From Campanula takesimana (lineage: Eukaryota; Streptophyta; Magnoliopsida; Asterales; Campanulaceae): a stretch of DNA of 64,000 nt. The DNA lies in contig JAOWBW010000006.1 in assembly GCA_026119855.1 (NCBI GenBank), positions 310,001-374,000 of the forward strand, in the 5' to 3' direction. Position 1 is the first letter of the stretch; every line of letters begins with the position of its first letter. Below are positions 22,033 through 34,100 of the stretch, in pieces. Position numbers and translations under genes: made by a program. Under the pieces are notes generated by a model. It made no database searches. It saw nothing but the letters and a program-made list of their open reading frames with translations, and had not been told where the DNA came from.

Positions 22033-23474
22033 TACAGTGTTGACTTTATTATTCCATGCTCTAGGTAGGAACTTGTAATACACTAAATCTGGCTGACTTA
22101 AATATATTAACAATTTAACTAAAAAAAATGAGGTATGACTCATATGATTTCTAGTGCGTACCAAGAATCCTATAGCTATTAGTATTGTGCAGATCCATGC
22201 AAATTCTTCCTTATCTAAATACTTCAATAGGTTTAAGTTCAATCATTGAGAAAATTGGAAAAAAAAACTTAGGGAAGTCATTTTATATATATATATATAT
22301 ATATTAATGTGTGTGTGTGTGTGGTGGTGGGGGGAAGGGATGCACGATGGTCGAGTTTGTGCAATAATATTCGTATGGTTGTTGTTGTTGTATAAACATG
22401 TCATCATCTCATTTCCTTCTAATATACATATTATCCATGCTTCTCTTACTTTTATTGATTGGCAATCACTGGATGAGACTGTATTTTCGTGCTCTAATGA
22501 CAATAATAATTTTCCCAAGGTCTTTGGTGTTTGGTCCGCAACTACTTATGGTTAAGTACGTCCAATGTCTTAGCTACGCGCAAGTCCAGTTCAAAAATCA
22601 CCCAGTTTAATATTCTGTTATGATATGACATATCATAACCCAATTTATGGCCCAGGGGTCACTTTTCATGATTTCGATTTGGTTGGATTTTTTGTCATAA
22701 TTTAAAATCCTGAATTAACTCTAACATATTGTGCCTCTTTAAGTTTATATAAAGATTCTTACGAGTATTTTAAGTTGGGCTTAGGGTTTAGGATAAAATA
22801 GGGAATGAGAGATCAGGCTTTTGTGCACTATAACTATAGGTAGTTTCTTTATCACCTTTCTTGATTGTTTGACACACTCCAAGTGTCGTCCCTAAGCATT
22901 TCTTTTATGTTGCCATACCTCGAGAGAAGGCCTCGAGCATTCATTTTCATTCGCCATTGCATGAGACATGCATCTTATACCTCATGCTATACTTTGATAA
23001 TGATTCTTGAACATTTCCTTTCAATACTATATCTCGGGTGTGATACTTAATCATTTTATTCCTATTGCTATACCCCAAGCACGGTCCCTAAGCATTTCTT
23101 TAAGAAGTTAAGTCCCGAGGATGTGTTCCTCTATTGGTCATTGTTTATTTTTATTGTTAGAGTTGAACAAATTCCTCAAAGAGATACATATGCTTATATG
23201 TATTCTTACACACAACTAACGCGACATAGAACTCTTTTTTATCGACATTGTGTCTCATCTCATGAGTCACATTGCCACGGGGCGCTATGTACATCCCACT
23301 ATGGACCAATCATTTATAATTGCATGTTTGGTTAATCTTTATTGATTTATTGACTTGGTGGTGGTTTTTTGTTAAGTTTTATTAGTATTTTCTTATGTTT
23401 CGTCATTCTTCGTTGGTGTTCTTCTTCAATTCATGAACTTTGGAGCTAATGTAGATAGCATAGTAGATTTTGTT
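22033..23474. other. Gene-free stretch with TA/GT microsatellite
   Basis: A (TA)n run (22283-22304) passes into a (GT)n run (22308-22322). Nothing else coding or bounded was recognised. Words such as CCTAAGCATTTC recur at 22891 and 23090, suggesting a small local duplication. Confidence 0.45.
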
Positions 23475-23907
23475 TTCGGATGACAATTTGACCGAACTCG
23501 ATCTGATTTGATGGGTGATTTGACCTTAAAAAAGTAGGATTTGGGTCGACTTTTTCATAACCCGATCGAGTTTAGGTCGAGTTCGGTTCTGAAGCTGATC
23601 CGACAGGATCTCGACCCGAACTTAAAATAAAAAATAAATATTAAATGTAAGTGAAATATATTCAATAATTTGCTAAATTCTATTTCTTTATTTGTGCTTG
23701 TGATGAGAATTTGATGATTTTAAACTATTCTCTATAGAGTATTTAACATTGAGCATAAATATAATTTGGGTCCAAATTAAATTGGGCTTAAAAATATACT
23801 TTTAATAAAAACTCGCGTCAGATCGCGGCGTGTTCAGGTTCCTATTCTTTCAGGCCAGGTTCAATTTAGGAAATATCCAACCCGAACTCGACCCGTTGCC
23901 ATTCATA
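23475..23907. mobile_element. hAT-type non-autonomous element
   Basis: The 8-bp duplication ATTTTGTT flanks it (23467-23474 and 23908-23915). The ends are TTCGGATGACAATTTG and, complemented, TATGAATGGCAACGGG. The subterminal DNA is rich in CCCGAACTCGACCCG-type words in both orientations. It is 433 bp and non-coding. Confidence 0.8.
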
Positions 23908-23915
23908 ATTTTGTT

Positions 23916-24850
23916 GGTGCTATCCAGAGTGCACAACCCGTGCGACTCCTATAGGCACACAATGTCGCATCACTCATATCCTTTATATTTTCCTATTTAT
24001 AAAAAGTCACAAAGGGTATTTCTGTTATATATTTGTCAATATGCAGTGACCTTAAGCAAAATAGATGGAGTAGGAAAAAAAAAACACTATCAAATAACAT
24101 TTTAGATATTCATAGCTTAACAATTACTTCTAATGCGGCACACGAACATATATGAAAATCTATCACAAAAGCAAATAACAATATATGCCCAAACGATGCT
24201 TCAACGTTCGTGAATCATTTTTACTAGGTTTTTCTTGTTAATTAAAAATAACATCAACTCACTTTAAAAGATAAATATTAATAAATACGAAGTGAAGTCA
24301 CGCATTCTCTAATTTTGAAATAAATGTTGAAGAAGTTGATAGCAGAAATATATCAAAATATAGAGCGTACCATATAAACAAACTCAAAAGTTCAAAGCTT
24401 ATAGAATGCATGAGAATCTCATCAAAAGCTCAAAAGACGACAAAACCAACAAACACAACTATGATAAGTTATCGGGAAATTGAAAAAGACGTTAAAATAT
24501 GCATTTGAACTCAATTACTTTTAATAAAACAGTTGAAACAGATACCGCTCATCTACTAATATTACGTCACCACAGTACTTTTCAATTTTCGGAAACCACA
24601 TAATGACCGTACTAAATTGAATACATTTCCTATTTCTTCTAGGAATTCAAGAAAAGAAATAAGTTCCTAACATCTTTGTTCATGATGTTGAAGCTCCCAA
24701 TTTATACATCATAGATAGGTAGATAGAAGAAGGTGGAAAAAAAAATATAATTCCCCAAAATTGAGAAAAAATAAGAAAAAAACAAAACAAGAAAAGAGTT
24801 AACCCAGCGACTGAGCGTAATTGCGGTCCGAGTTGTTTTCTTCACAAAAA
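23916..24850. other. AT-rich upstream region of HUA2
   Basis: No gene or bounded transposon was seen. A-rich tracts at 24738-24795 directly precede the CT-rich leader. The HUA2 promoter presumably lies in the last few hundred bases; no convincing TATA box was found. Confidence 0.4.
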
Positions 24851-25138
24851 GATACTCTCTCTATCTCTCTCTTCGACCGCCTCAATTCCCGTTTCTTCAC
24901 CGCAACTCCAATATTCCGTCCGGAGTTCGAATGTGCAGACGGTTTCCGGCCGTCGTCAATGGTGTGACCTCCACGCTAGCCGTCCGTTCTTCAACTTCTC
25001 GATTGGCTTCAACCAAAACCCCCACCGTGCGCCTCCGAGCAAGGTGGATTCCTTGTTCCCGTTTGTGATCAGTCGTCTTTTGAGGAGTGAAGGGGCGTTG
25101 TTTGGTGTGGTTCGTCTAGGGTTTTGGGGGTTACGTCC
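24851..25138 (+). promoter_or_regulatory. HUA2 5' leader, CT-rich, with upstream ORF
   Basis: ACTCTCTCTATCTCTCTCTT at 24853-24872 is a typical plant pyrimidine-patch transcription start region. Downstream, an ATG at 24931 opens a 45-codon frame ending with TGA at 25066-25068, 70 bp before the main ATG (25139). If transcription starts near the CT patch, ribosomes would meet this upstream frame first, which could lower HUA2 translation. Confidence 0.5.
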
Positions 25139-28100
25139 ATGGCTCCGGGGCGTAGACGCGGAGGGAAAGGAGCAAAGGCGAAGAGCCAGTTAAGTTTGGG
25201 GGATCTTGTCCTCGCCAAAGTCAAGGGTTTCCCCGCTTGGCCTGCCAAGGTTTATCCTTTGATTCTCTATCGTCATTTGTTGCATTCAATTTACACTTTG
25301 TCTCCTTGTTCTTCTGTGCCTCTAACTGGATTCAATTTAGCCCAAATTTGTACAATTCAATTTTTATCTGAAGCCAACAGTTTAGGGTTACCATCATATG
25401 GAGAGTCTCTATTTTGCATTGATAATCACAAGTTAGTTCAGTTTTATACATTATTTCCTCTGTCGTGGTTTGATTGTCTATTTGGTTGTGGGTGGGTTTG
25501 GGGGGGGGGGGGGGAGGTCGATGGTATTTATGCGATAGAAGCAGTTCTGGTTGGTCATTGGGAGAATATTTGCATCTGTTTTCTGCTTTGTATTGCTTTA
25601 GATAGTTTTCTCATTAGCTTTAGGCATAGCTGGGTATTCGGCGGCTCCCCATTTTGGTTTGAATTGCTGAGAGTAGTTTGTCGTTTTTCTGCGTCACTAA
25701 TGATTAGGCTTTATGCTGTTGCACACTAGTGCAGTTTTTAGATTTGCATTTTATTTTTGGATGCATATAACCTCATTGTCGTTTATGGATATTAGGAGAC
25801 ATTTTCTAGATCTTATTGTCCGGGTGCATTGATTGGTATTTTGCAATTCTATCACGTGATTGACCTCTTTTGTGCACACTTCTATTCATTAATTCTACTT
25901 CTATGTTTGTCTCCATTGTTGACCCGTACAATGTGTTTGGCGGTGCTTTGTGACTAAAAACTTTGTTTTATTTTTGCTACTTTTTAATGATTGGTTTTGA
26001 TAGTATTTTAGTACGTAACAGTACATAACATGGCCTTTGCTACTATGTCGCAGTACTTCTACTTCCCTAAACTTTGTTGGTAATTTATGTACTTTTAGAT
26101 GATTAGTAATGAGACTTGAATTTACGATTTTTAGCGACAAATATTATTCATCAACTAGAGGTAATATAATCCCAATATTCTTGCTGTAACTGTAACTGTG
26201 CAAGACTTTAATAGCGTGGCTTGACTTCTCTTTTAAGTCGGATCAAGTCCTTAGATGATATGTTGCTTTTCATTCTATTTTGGACACCCATGTCGTATGA
26301 CATTAAAACATTTGGTATTTTGTTTACTCCATGAAAAGTAATGCCATGTCGGGGGGGGGGTGATTTTGTTGTTCTATTCATGAGTTTGTTAATGAGGTAC
26401 GGAGAAGGTTATATGTTCACTGGATGTGCCTACTTCAGTTATTTATTTGGTGCTTACTTTGCTATAAGCCATGTCTTATCTAGGTTTGGATTTCTTACAA
26501 GCGTTGTTTGTGGCTTATTCACCCCAGATTAGCAAACCTGAAGATTGGCAGAAGACTCCTGATCCAAAAAAGTATTTTGTACATTTCTTTGGCACCCAAG
26601 AAATGTAAGTCGTTTGACTCTCTTGAACTAATTTTTTTGATGTCCATTTTCTTCTTTATTTCTTTACCCTTTAAGGTATTATGTATTTGGTTGAATAAGT
26701 ATCAGGATTTGTGGAAGGGGAAGCATGATAGCTTAAGATTAGTAGAGTGTCTCAGTTTTATAGTTTGAAAGAGAAAGACATGCACTTTTTCTAAGATATG
26801 ATTCTTATATGGGTTCATATTTGACTTTTAGAGTGACATGTAAAATCTCGTGTTGAATCTCCTGGGTGCAGGTTAGAACCCTAAAGGCATTGATTCTAGG
26901 TTTTGAAATCCATTTGATGTTGCATGCAACTTTGATTAGTTTGATTATGTTACTGGTAGAACGCAGTCGCGCTTACAATTTGAATCTACATAGAATATTT
27001 GCATTTCATATTTATTTAGGTACAATTAAGTTCCTGATCCTATCGCTCTGAGGTAGGAGGGGACTGACATGTCTACTGTAAGCTGGTTAAGGGCTATGTA
27101 ACCTAGATCCATGTTACAAGGACTTGTGTACTAGTGTCGACGCTGGGTGTCTGGTTCACCAAAATCGAGGATTTTTTTTTTCTTAAATGTTGATTTCATG
27201 CAACCACACATATGCCAGTCTCACATTCTGTCAACATGGGTACTTCAGATGAAATGATGGGTGCATTTTACATACTTCGATAAGGTAGAAGGCGGGAAAT
27301 AGTTCATGTAAATGTAGTTGACGTCTTAGTGTTTGGAACTGGAATGGAGCGTTGTGATACCTACCAAAATATGTAATTCAGTGGTATTTACATTTTTATA
27401 TACATATTTGGCTTTATCAAAGGGAAATATGATCGAATGTGAACATTCTGCTTCATTCATGTTATTTTAACTGGTTTGCTGAGGAATGAACATGATACAA
27501 ATTGCTTCTCGAGGGGATTTTCCTTTATTTATTTTTGTCATTATGTTCTTTACTTGGCCTAGATTGTAATGTATAGGTATTCATATGCTTTGATGAGATT
27601 GTTGTTTAGCTTCTTTTTGAAGTCTTAGCTTCTCATTATATTCACTTTTGTGCAGAGCTTTTGTAGCTCCAGCGGATATCCAGGCATTTACTAATGAGGC
27701 AAAGATTAAATTGTCAGCTAGATGCCGAGGTAAGACGGTCAAACATTTTGCCCAAGCTGTTAAGGAGATCTGTGAAGCATTCGAACAGGTACAGGGAAAA
27801 AGTTCAAGTGCAGTAAGAGATGATGATGAGGATGATGATTCTGGTTCCGAAACCCATTCTGGTGATGGTGGTCTGGATGATGGGATTTGTACAGATGGAT
27901 GTAATGGAGAAACTAATTTTAATCTCTCTAGTACTCATGGGTCTGGATTAGAACGCTGTTCACATAGACAAGAAGAGATGGAATCTCTAGATTTGAAGCC
28001 GAGCGTCTCCTCTCTTGCTAATGACATTTCATCAGATTTGTTGTGTGAGATGAGGGACAAACTTTCAAATTCTGGTGCTAGTTTATCAAAGAAGGAAGTA

Positions 28101-31100
28101 TCCACCACCAGTCCAGGTAAAACTTCATATCGGAAAGAGGTTGTTGTTTGTGATACTAAAGTAGAAATGAATAGCTCTTCATCGGTATCAATTACTCAAG
28201 CTGAGGGCTTTAAATCTAGTCAAAGTAGTTGTATGTCTGCTGCAGGAAGGAATTGCTCTAATTGTGAGCTCATTGGTACGGAGGATAGTACAGGGATGGA
28301 TGTTAAACATCAGGATGGTGGAGAGAAAACTCTTGTAAATGGACGCAAGTCAAAGAAAACTTTGGGGGAGTCTCAGAGACAATCTGACAGTAGTTGTGAA
28401 AGGCAAAAAATTTGTAGTCCTGCTACTTTTACAACATCGGAACGTGGTAGTTCTGGTGGTCAATGTGATTTGACAGAGTCTGCTGAGAATCTTAAAGATG
28501 GGATGCAAAGAGGGAATGCTTCAGCGGACTGCCCAAATGAATCATCCCTAGATGCTAAAAATTTAAAAACTGGTGTTAATATAATGAAGACAAAGAAATT
28601 GTTAAAAGATAAAACACATTCTGGGGTGGTCAATAATTTGCATAAGGATGCCGAAGGTTGCTCTAAGGAGCAGAATCTGGTTGACCTTTCTGGAAAAAAG
28701 GTCAAGCATGAACCCGGACAAAAGCATAACCTAGTTATGAATGAAGCTTCACAATCACGTCCTGTCAAAAGGTCTAAATGCGCAGATGATGTCGCCAAGG
28801 GGTCTCACCAAGCAAGCAGGAAAAGTGATGCCTCTAAAAAAGTAATCAATACAGAACTTAAAAGGTCTACCTTGCGGCTGAAAGCTGAAAATCACTTAGC
28901 ACCACGAAGGCAGAGTGGAAATCTCGATTCCAATGTTCCTGGCAATGAAGATGACCTACCACCGACAAAACGCCGTCGTCGAGCACTAGACACAGTGTCT
29001 GGTTCTACTATAATATCTGAAGAGAAGATGGTACGAAGTTCTTCTACATTAAGAAGTGACCTGCCTTCCGATAATCTCAAATCTCCGGGTGCTCAGTTGC
29101 CCGCAAAGCGCAGGGCTGTTCGCTTGTTTGATGAGGACGATGATGAAGAGCCCAAGACACCAGTACATGGAGGGTCAACCAAAAAGGTTGATACCCAGTT
29201 TCGTATCTCAGAGTCTGCTAAAACTACTGTCCTACATAGTGAAAGTACTGTGCATGGAAAATCAAGTGGACGAGATATAGGAGTACTTGAGGTCGACTCT
29301 TTGAAGGAGATTTCATCACATAGGGAGTCTGTGTCACCTAAGTTTCAGCAAGATGCAGAGAGACCTAAAAGAGCAACCATGGCTGAAGAGGTGCCTTTTA
29401 GCCCTGGAAAAATAAAATCTGAGAAAATAGCTTCCAAGGAAATTAAAGCAGCTGTGATTTCTCCAACTTCTGAGCAAGATTTTGAGAGGCCAAAAAGAGC
29501 AATAGCTGGAAAAGTTCGCCCAAGTCCTGGGAAAGTAGAATCTGACAAACTATTTTCGAGGGAGGTAAAACAAGTTTTGATCTCTCCTAGGAGGTCTCCC
29601 TTGTTGGCTGATGCTTCCATGCCTGTTGTAGAACCACATAAAGCCAATAAATCTTCAGGAAAGGTAGGTAATGTTATGCAGAGAAAGGCACAAGCTGGAT
29701 CTATCAAGGGCTCAGGTGGCAGTTCTGAGAGCTTGCATCAAACTCTAACCCAATCAGCAAGTGAAAGAAGCAAGACAGTCTTGACTGGGGAGAAACAACA
29801 AAAAACTACACCAAAATCAACTTCCAGGGCAACCGATTCTAATTTTTTATCAGGAAAGCTGAATGAAAATAATATCTTATCTGGTGATAGGTATGTTTAG
29901 TTTTTTTGCTTCCTGTTGCTAGTTTGGATAGTATTATTTGTTGTTGTTAATGTCTATTGTTCTGCGCTATTTAGTCTGGAAACTGGTAGAGAGGACCGAA
30001 CAAGCGCATTAAACGATTCAAGGAGTGAAGGTTCAGCGAAGTCTATGAAGCTTCTTATTGCGGCGGCCCAGGCAAAAAGAAGACAGGCTCTCTCACAGAG
30101 CTCCCATGATGTTACTTTTATTCAGGTGTCAGCTACTGATGTATCAGGGAGGAGCCCCAGCTCAGCTTCTGCTGTTAACCCTACTCTACCTGGTAGTTTG
30201 ATGCAACCTGACGGATTTTTCCCTCAGCCAAGTTATACTTCTCCATCTTCTCGTATTCATCAGCTGTCATCAAATAACCTGCCTGATTCACAAATACCTG
30301 AAGAGGCAAGAATTAGTCCGGGGCCCCGTACATCAGGTGGTGCTCTTAGTGGTGGAACTGAGGCAGCGGTTGTACGTGATGCTTTTGAAGGAATGATAGA
30401 GACACTTTCAAGGACTAAAGATAGTATTGCACGTGCAACACGACTTGCGATTGATTGTGCGAAGTATGGTATTGCAAACGAGGTAAGAAGTAGGCCAAAA
30501 TCCAACCTGTTCTTAACATATAACATCTAATTTGTAACTTGCAGAAATATTACATAAAGATCTTGAATGTGTTTTTGTTATCTTTGATCATCCAGTCATT
30601 AGATCATAAGTTTGTGCCATTGCCTTTGAAAACTCCTTTAAAATCCCACATCATAAGGAATATATTATGCATACTTGACCTTGAAATCAGGTATTACTCC
30701 GTGTCAAAATCAGTCTTACTTTCCTTCATTATTTGTCCCAAAAAAGGAGTTATACATCTATAAGCAGATTATATAACTTAAGTAACTCCCAAAATTTCTA
30801 TAATGGAAGGCACTAATAAGGATTGGTATCTTAAAGGATATATTATGAGGGGGGATTCAGAGAGAACTAATGAGATGACAATTTAGGAATGTAAGAAAGT
30901 GCTTAAAAAGGCTGTCTATGAAACTCTCTTTTCAGGGATGGAGGGTGTACAATATATCTCTTGTTAAACCTTAACTTTGCTTTCTGGAATAATAGATATA
31001 TGATAAATCAGTACCTTTAAAGCAGGCTGTTCTAAACTTATATCTTAGAGATGAAAAAAAATCGCCAAATGGGAGAAGGGAAAGTTTTCATACAAGTCCC

Positions 31101-34100
31101 TGGTTGTTCATTCATCACCAGTACTCCTTGTGTCTTCCTTTAACTCAACCGAGTGGGTAATTACAATCTTGTTCTCTTACTAGAATGCATATGGGATGGT
31201 GGGAGGGATGTCTTTCATATACCTTTTCTCAAATATTCTACTTGTCTATTGTTCATATGGCACCTACTTGTTCTTCTCTAATTAGGAGTGATTATTCTAG
31301 TGCTTGAGACATTCATTTCTTTGACGGTTTAATCATCAAGAGGCTGAGGAGGCTAATACTCTTCTTAGTATTCTTACCTCAGTTTCAGTTCTCTAGTAGC
31401 TTCTCCTCTTGGTTGTTGGAGGACTCAAGACTTTACCTTGATCAATCTTTTATTCCTCTCTTGTCTCGTCACCATTCCTCATTTTCTCCAATCATCTTTA
31501 AAGGAAAACGCAGGTTGTGCTTACCACAGACGTCTGGTCTGGTGCTAGTAAGCTGAATATAAAGATGTCAGGTTGTGCTCAGAGACCTTGCATAGTGATT
31601 TCTCCAGAAATATGTTTTCTGCTCTAGTACCTATCAAAATAATAATAATAATGTTTTCTGCTTTAGCTGGCTTCTGAGTCCCGTAACTTTCACTAGCTAG
31701 GTCTGTTTTTGAAATAGGCTTTTCAGAGGCATGATGAGTCTTGTGAGAATATGGGATCTCTTTCCTCCTTTCAAAGTTGCACTTGGGGGCCTCAAAAGGA
31801 ACAAAAGATGCTGGTATGTTGTGGGATTCTGGGGATATTTGCTAGTCTATGGTGCCCTTGGATAGAGTCAGAGAGAATTATTGGACTTTTAAAGTTCAGT
31901 CAGCACTCAGTCAGTCGTTTCTGGACATGTTGGTGTTTATGGCGTATGCTTGGGCCTTGCTAGGGTGCTTTAGAGGTGTTCCATTCTTGATATGCAGTGG
32001 CATTAAGAGCTTTAATATATTAGATTTTCTGTTCTCATAGTATCATCTGTTCTTAACTCTAATATTTGTCGGAAGGGGAACCATGTGGAGTTACCTCCAT
32101 GTGACTTCAAGGTCACAGGTTCGAACTATGGAAGCAGCAGCCTCTAGCATTTAAATGAAGGAAAGGCTGTCTACATTATGCCTATGTGGCCCCCACCCTT
32201 CCCTGGACCCCACACATAGTTATCTCTTGTATAACTAAGTTTACCTTTTTAATAAAACACTTGTCTGTTACTCCCTCAGGCTCATATTTGGACTTCTTCT
32301 CCATCTGCTTGTATATTCTCTTTTCTAGAAAAGCAATCGTGTGAAACTGTGTGCGTATCTTGTGGATGCTTTCCTCTTTCATAGTCTTCTTGAGCACTTT
32401 ATTATCCGCTCAGTTGGTGAGATAGCCATTGAGGAGATGCAAGGAAAGAGGCTGCGGTCTGGCAACCGAAAAGACGGCATTGTATACGCGAGTTGGTCGC
32501 CTTTCGCCTCCTAGGCAAAAGGCGATCCAAAACGTTGAAAAACCCTTTGAGGCATAGATCTGGTCAATTTTGCCTGATCTGGCTGTCACTTATATGCGTA
32601 ATAGAACACAACCGTGCTAGCCTTGAGAAGGTAACTTTATTTGAAGCTTCATCATTGCGAGAAGTTACCACAAAACCAGGTATGATATTTTGACGGGATC
32701 TAAGTTGGTCGCTGGCGGCGCCTATGTAACTTCCTCACTAGGCCGGTTTTCAAAATTTGGGGAGTTTTAAACTGGTTCTTGTTGTTGCTTTTAGTTTTTA
32801 GTTTCCGCTTATTGGTACTGGTTTAGATTCTTGTTCAAGCAATTCGGAGTTTTGAAGGAAATGAGTTAATTTTGGGTTAAAGTTAGAATTCTTTTTTGTT
32901 TTATTATATAAAGTCAGTTTAAGGTGGTTTATATTAGTTGTTTTAAGTTTCTTGTTCTCATAATTTGTTTTTTGTGAACTTAATGTCATGTAATGCTGTA
33001 TAGCATGCATCCTATGTTACCTGGACACGGTATCCGGGATCCGACATGGATACGGATCCTAGTGTCGGATACAATTTTCTAAATAATTTTGGACACTGGG
33101 ACACCGTCCTAAATTTGGACAAGGGTACGGGATACGAGCATTATTTCAGGACAAATTAAAATAGTATAAATAGACTATTTATACTTATAAATGAAGTCAA
33201 CTCACTCCTTTTTTACTAAGATATATTGTATAATTAAGTAAAACAACATTAAAATTTGTAAAATCTTTATAAATGAAGTCAGCTCACTCCTTTTTTTCTT
33301 TCAAATTTTTCTTGTCGTATCCGAATGAAAAAACAGGTGTCCGGGTGTCGTGTCGGACACGATACGTATCGGACACGGGTACTTCAACATATTTGAAGAG
33401 TCCGGGTAACAGAGCATGCATCTGCAAGTTAGTAGAAGATACACACACACACACACACACATAGGAAAAATTGCATCAATAGTCACCCAACTATTAGCGA
33501 TGAGTGGATTTGATCAGTCAACTAATTTTTTTTGCATTGAGTAGCCTAAACTAATTTTTTTGTGTGCCCATGATCACTATGACCAACGGCATCCAATTTT
33601 TTTCATTAAGTACTCATGTGCAATCTAAATGACCTATTTTCGAAGGGTAAAATAGGAAAGTTAGAGCATTTTATTCCATCTTCAATCTTCATCCCCTTCT
33701 TCCTTTGGCTAAAGACCCACCCCACCCAGAACCCTAAAAAAAACATTATAATATACTCCCTTCAATCATATAACGAAGCCCGTCGACTTGCACCACCCCC
33801 ACCTATTTCAGCTTTTCAGATTGCCCTCCTCCGCCGCCCTCCTCCATCACCGTCCTCCTTCCTCCTCCCTTTTCTGTTCTCCATAGATAGCGGCTGGGAG
33901 GACCTTTGTGGATCCCTCTGCTGAACCCGAAATCCCCCATCTCACTTTTGAGCTCTCTGAACACACTCTAACCTGAAATCCCCGTCGCAGTTTTGGTGGG
34001 CACTTCTGCTTCAATGACTGGCAGCCATTGCAATAAAAGAGGTGGTGGAGCAGCTTTGGAAACCTGTGACTTAATATTAATCCAATTGATCATTTCCAAT

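Noticed and set aside
22865..23335. Short plus-strand frames before the hAT-type element
   Set aside because: No conserved motif and composition typical of T-rich spacer.
25124..25138. HUA2 start upstream of 25139
   Set aside because: The codon at 25124 is TTG; the ATG at 25139 gives the conserved MAPGRRRG start.
29056..29280. Alternative frame within HUA2 exon 3
   Set aside because: The 750-codon frame there matches HUA2 throughout; this one is out of frame with no homology.
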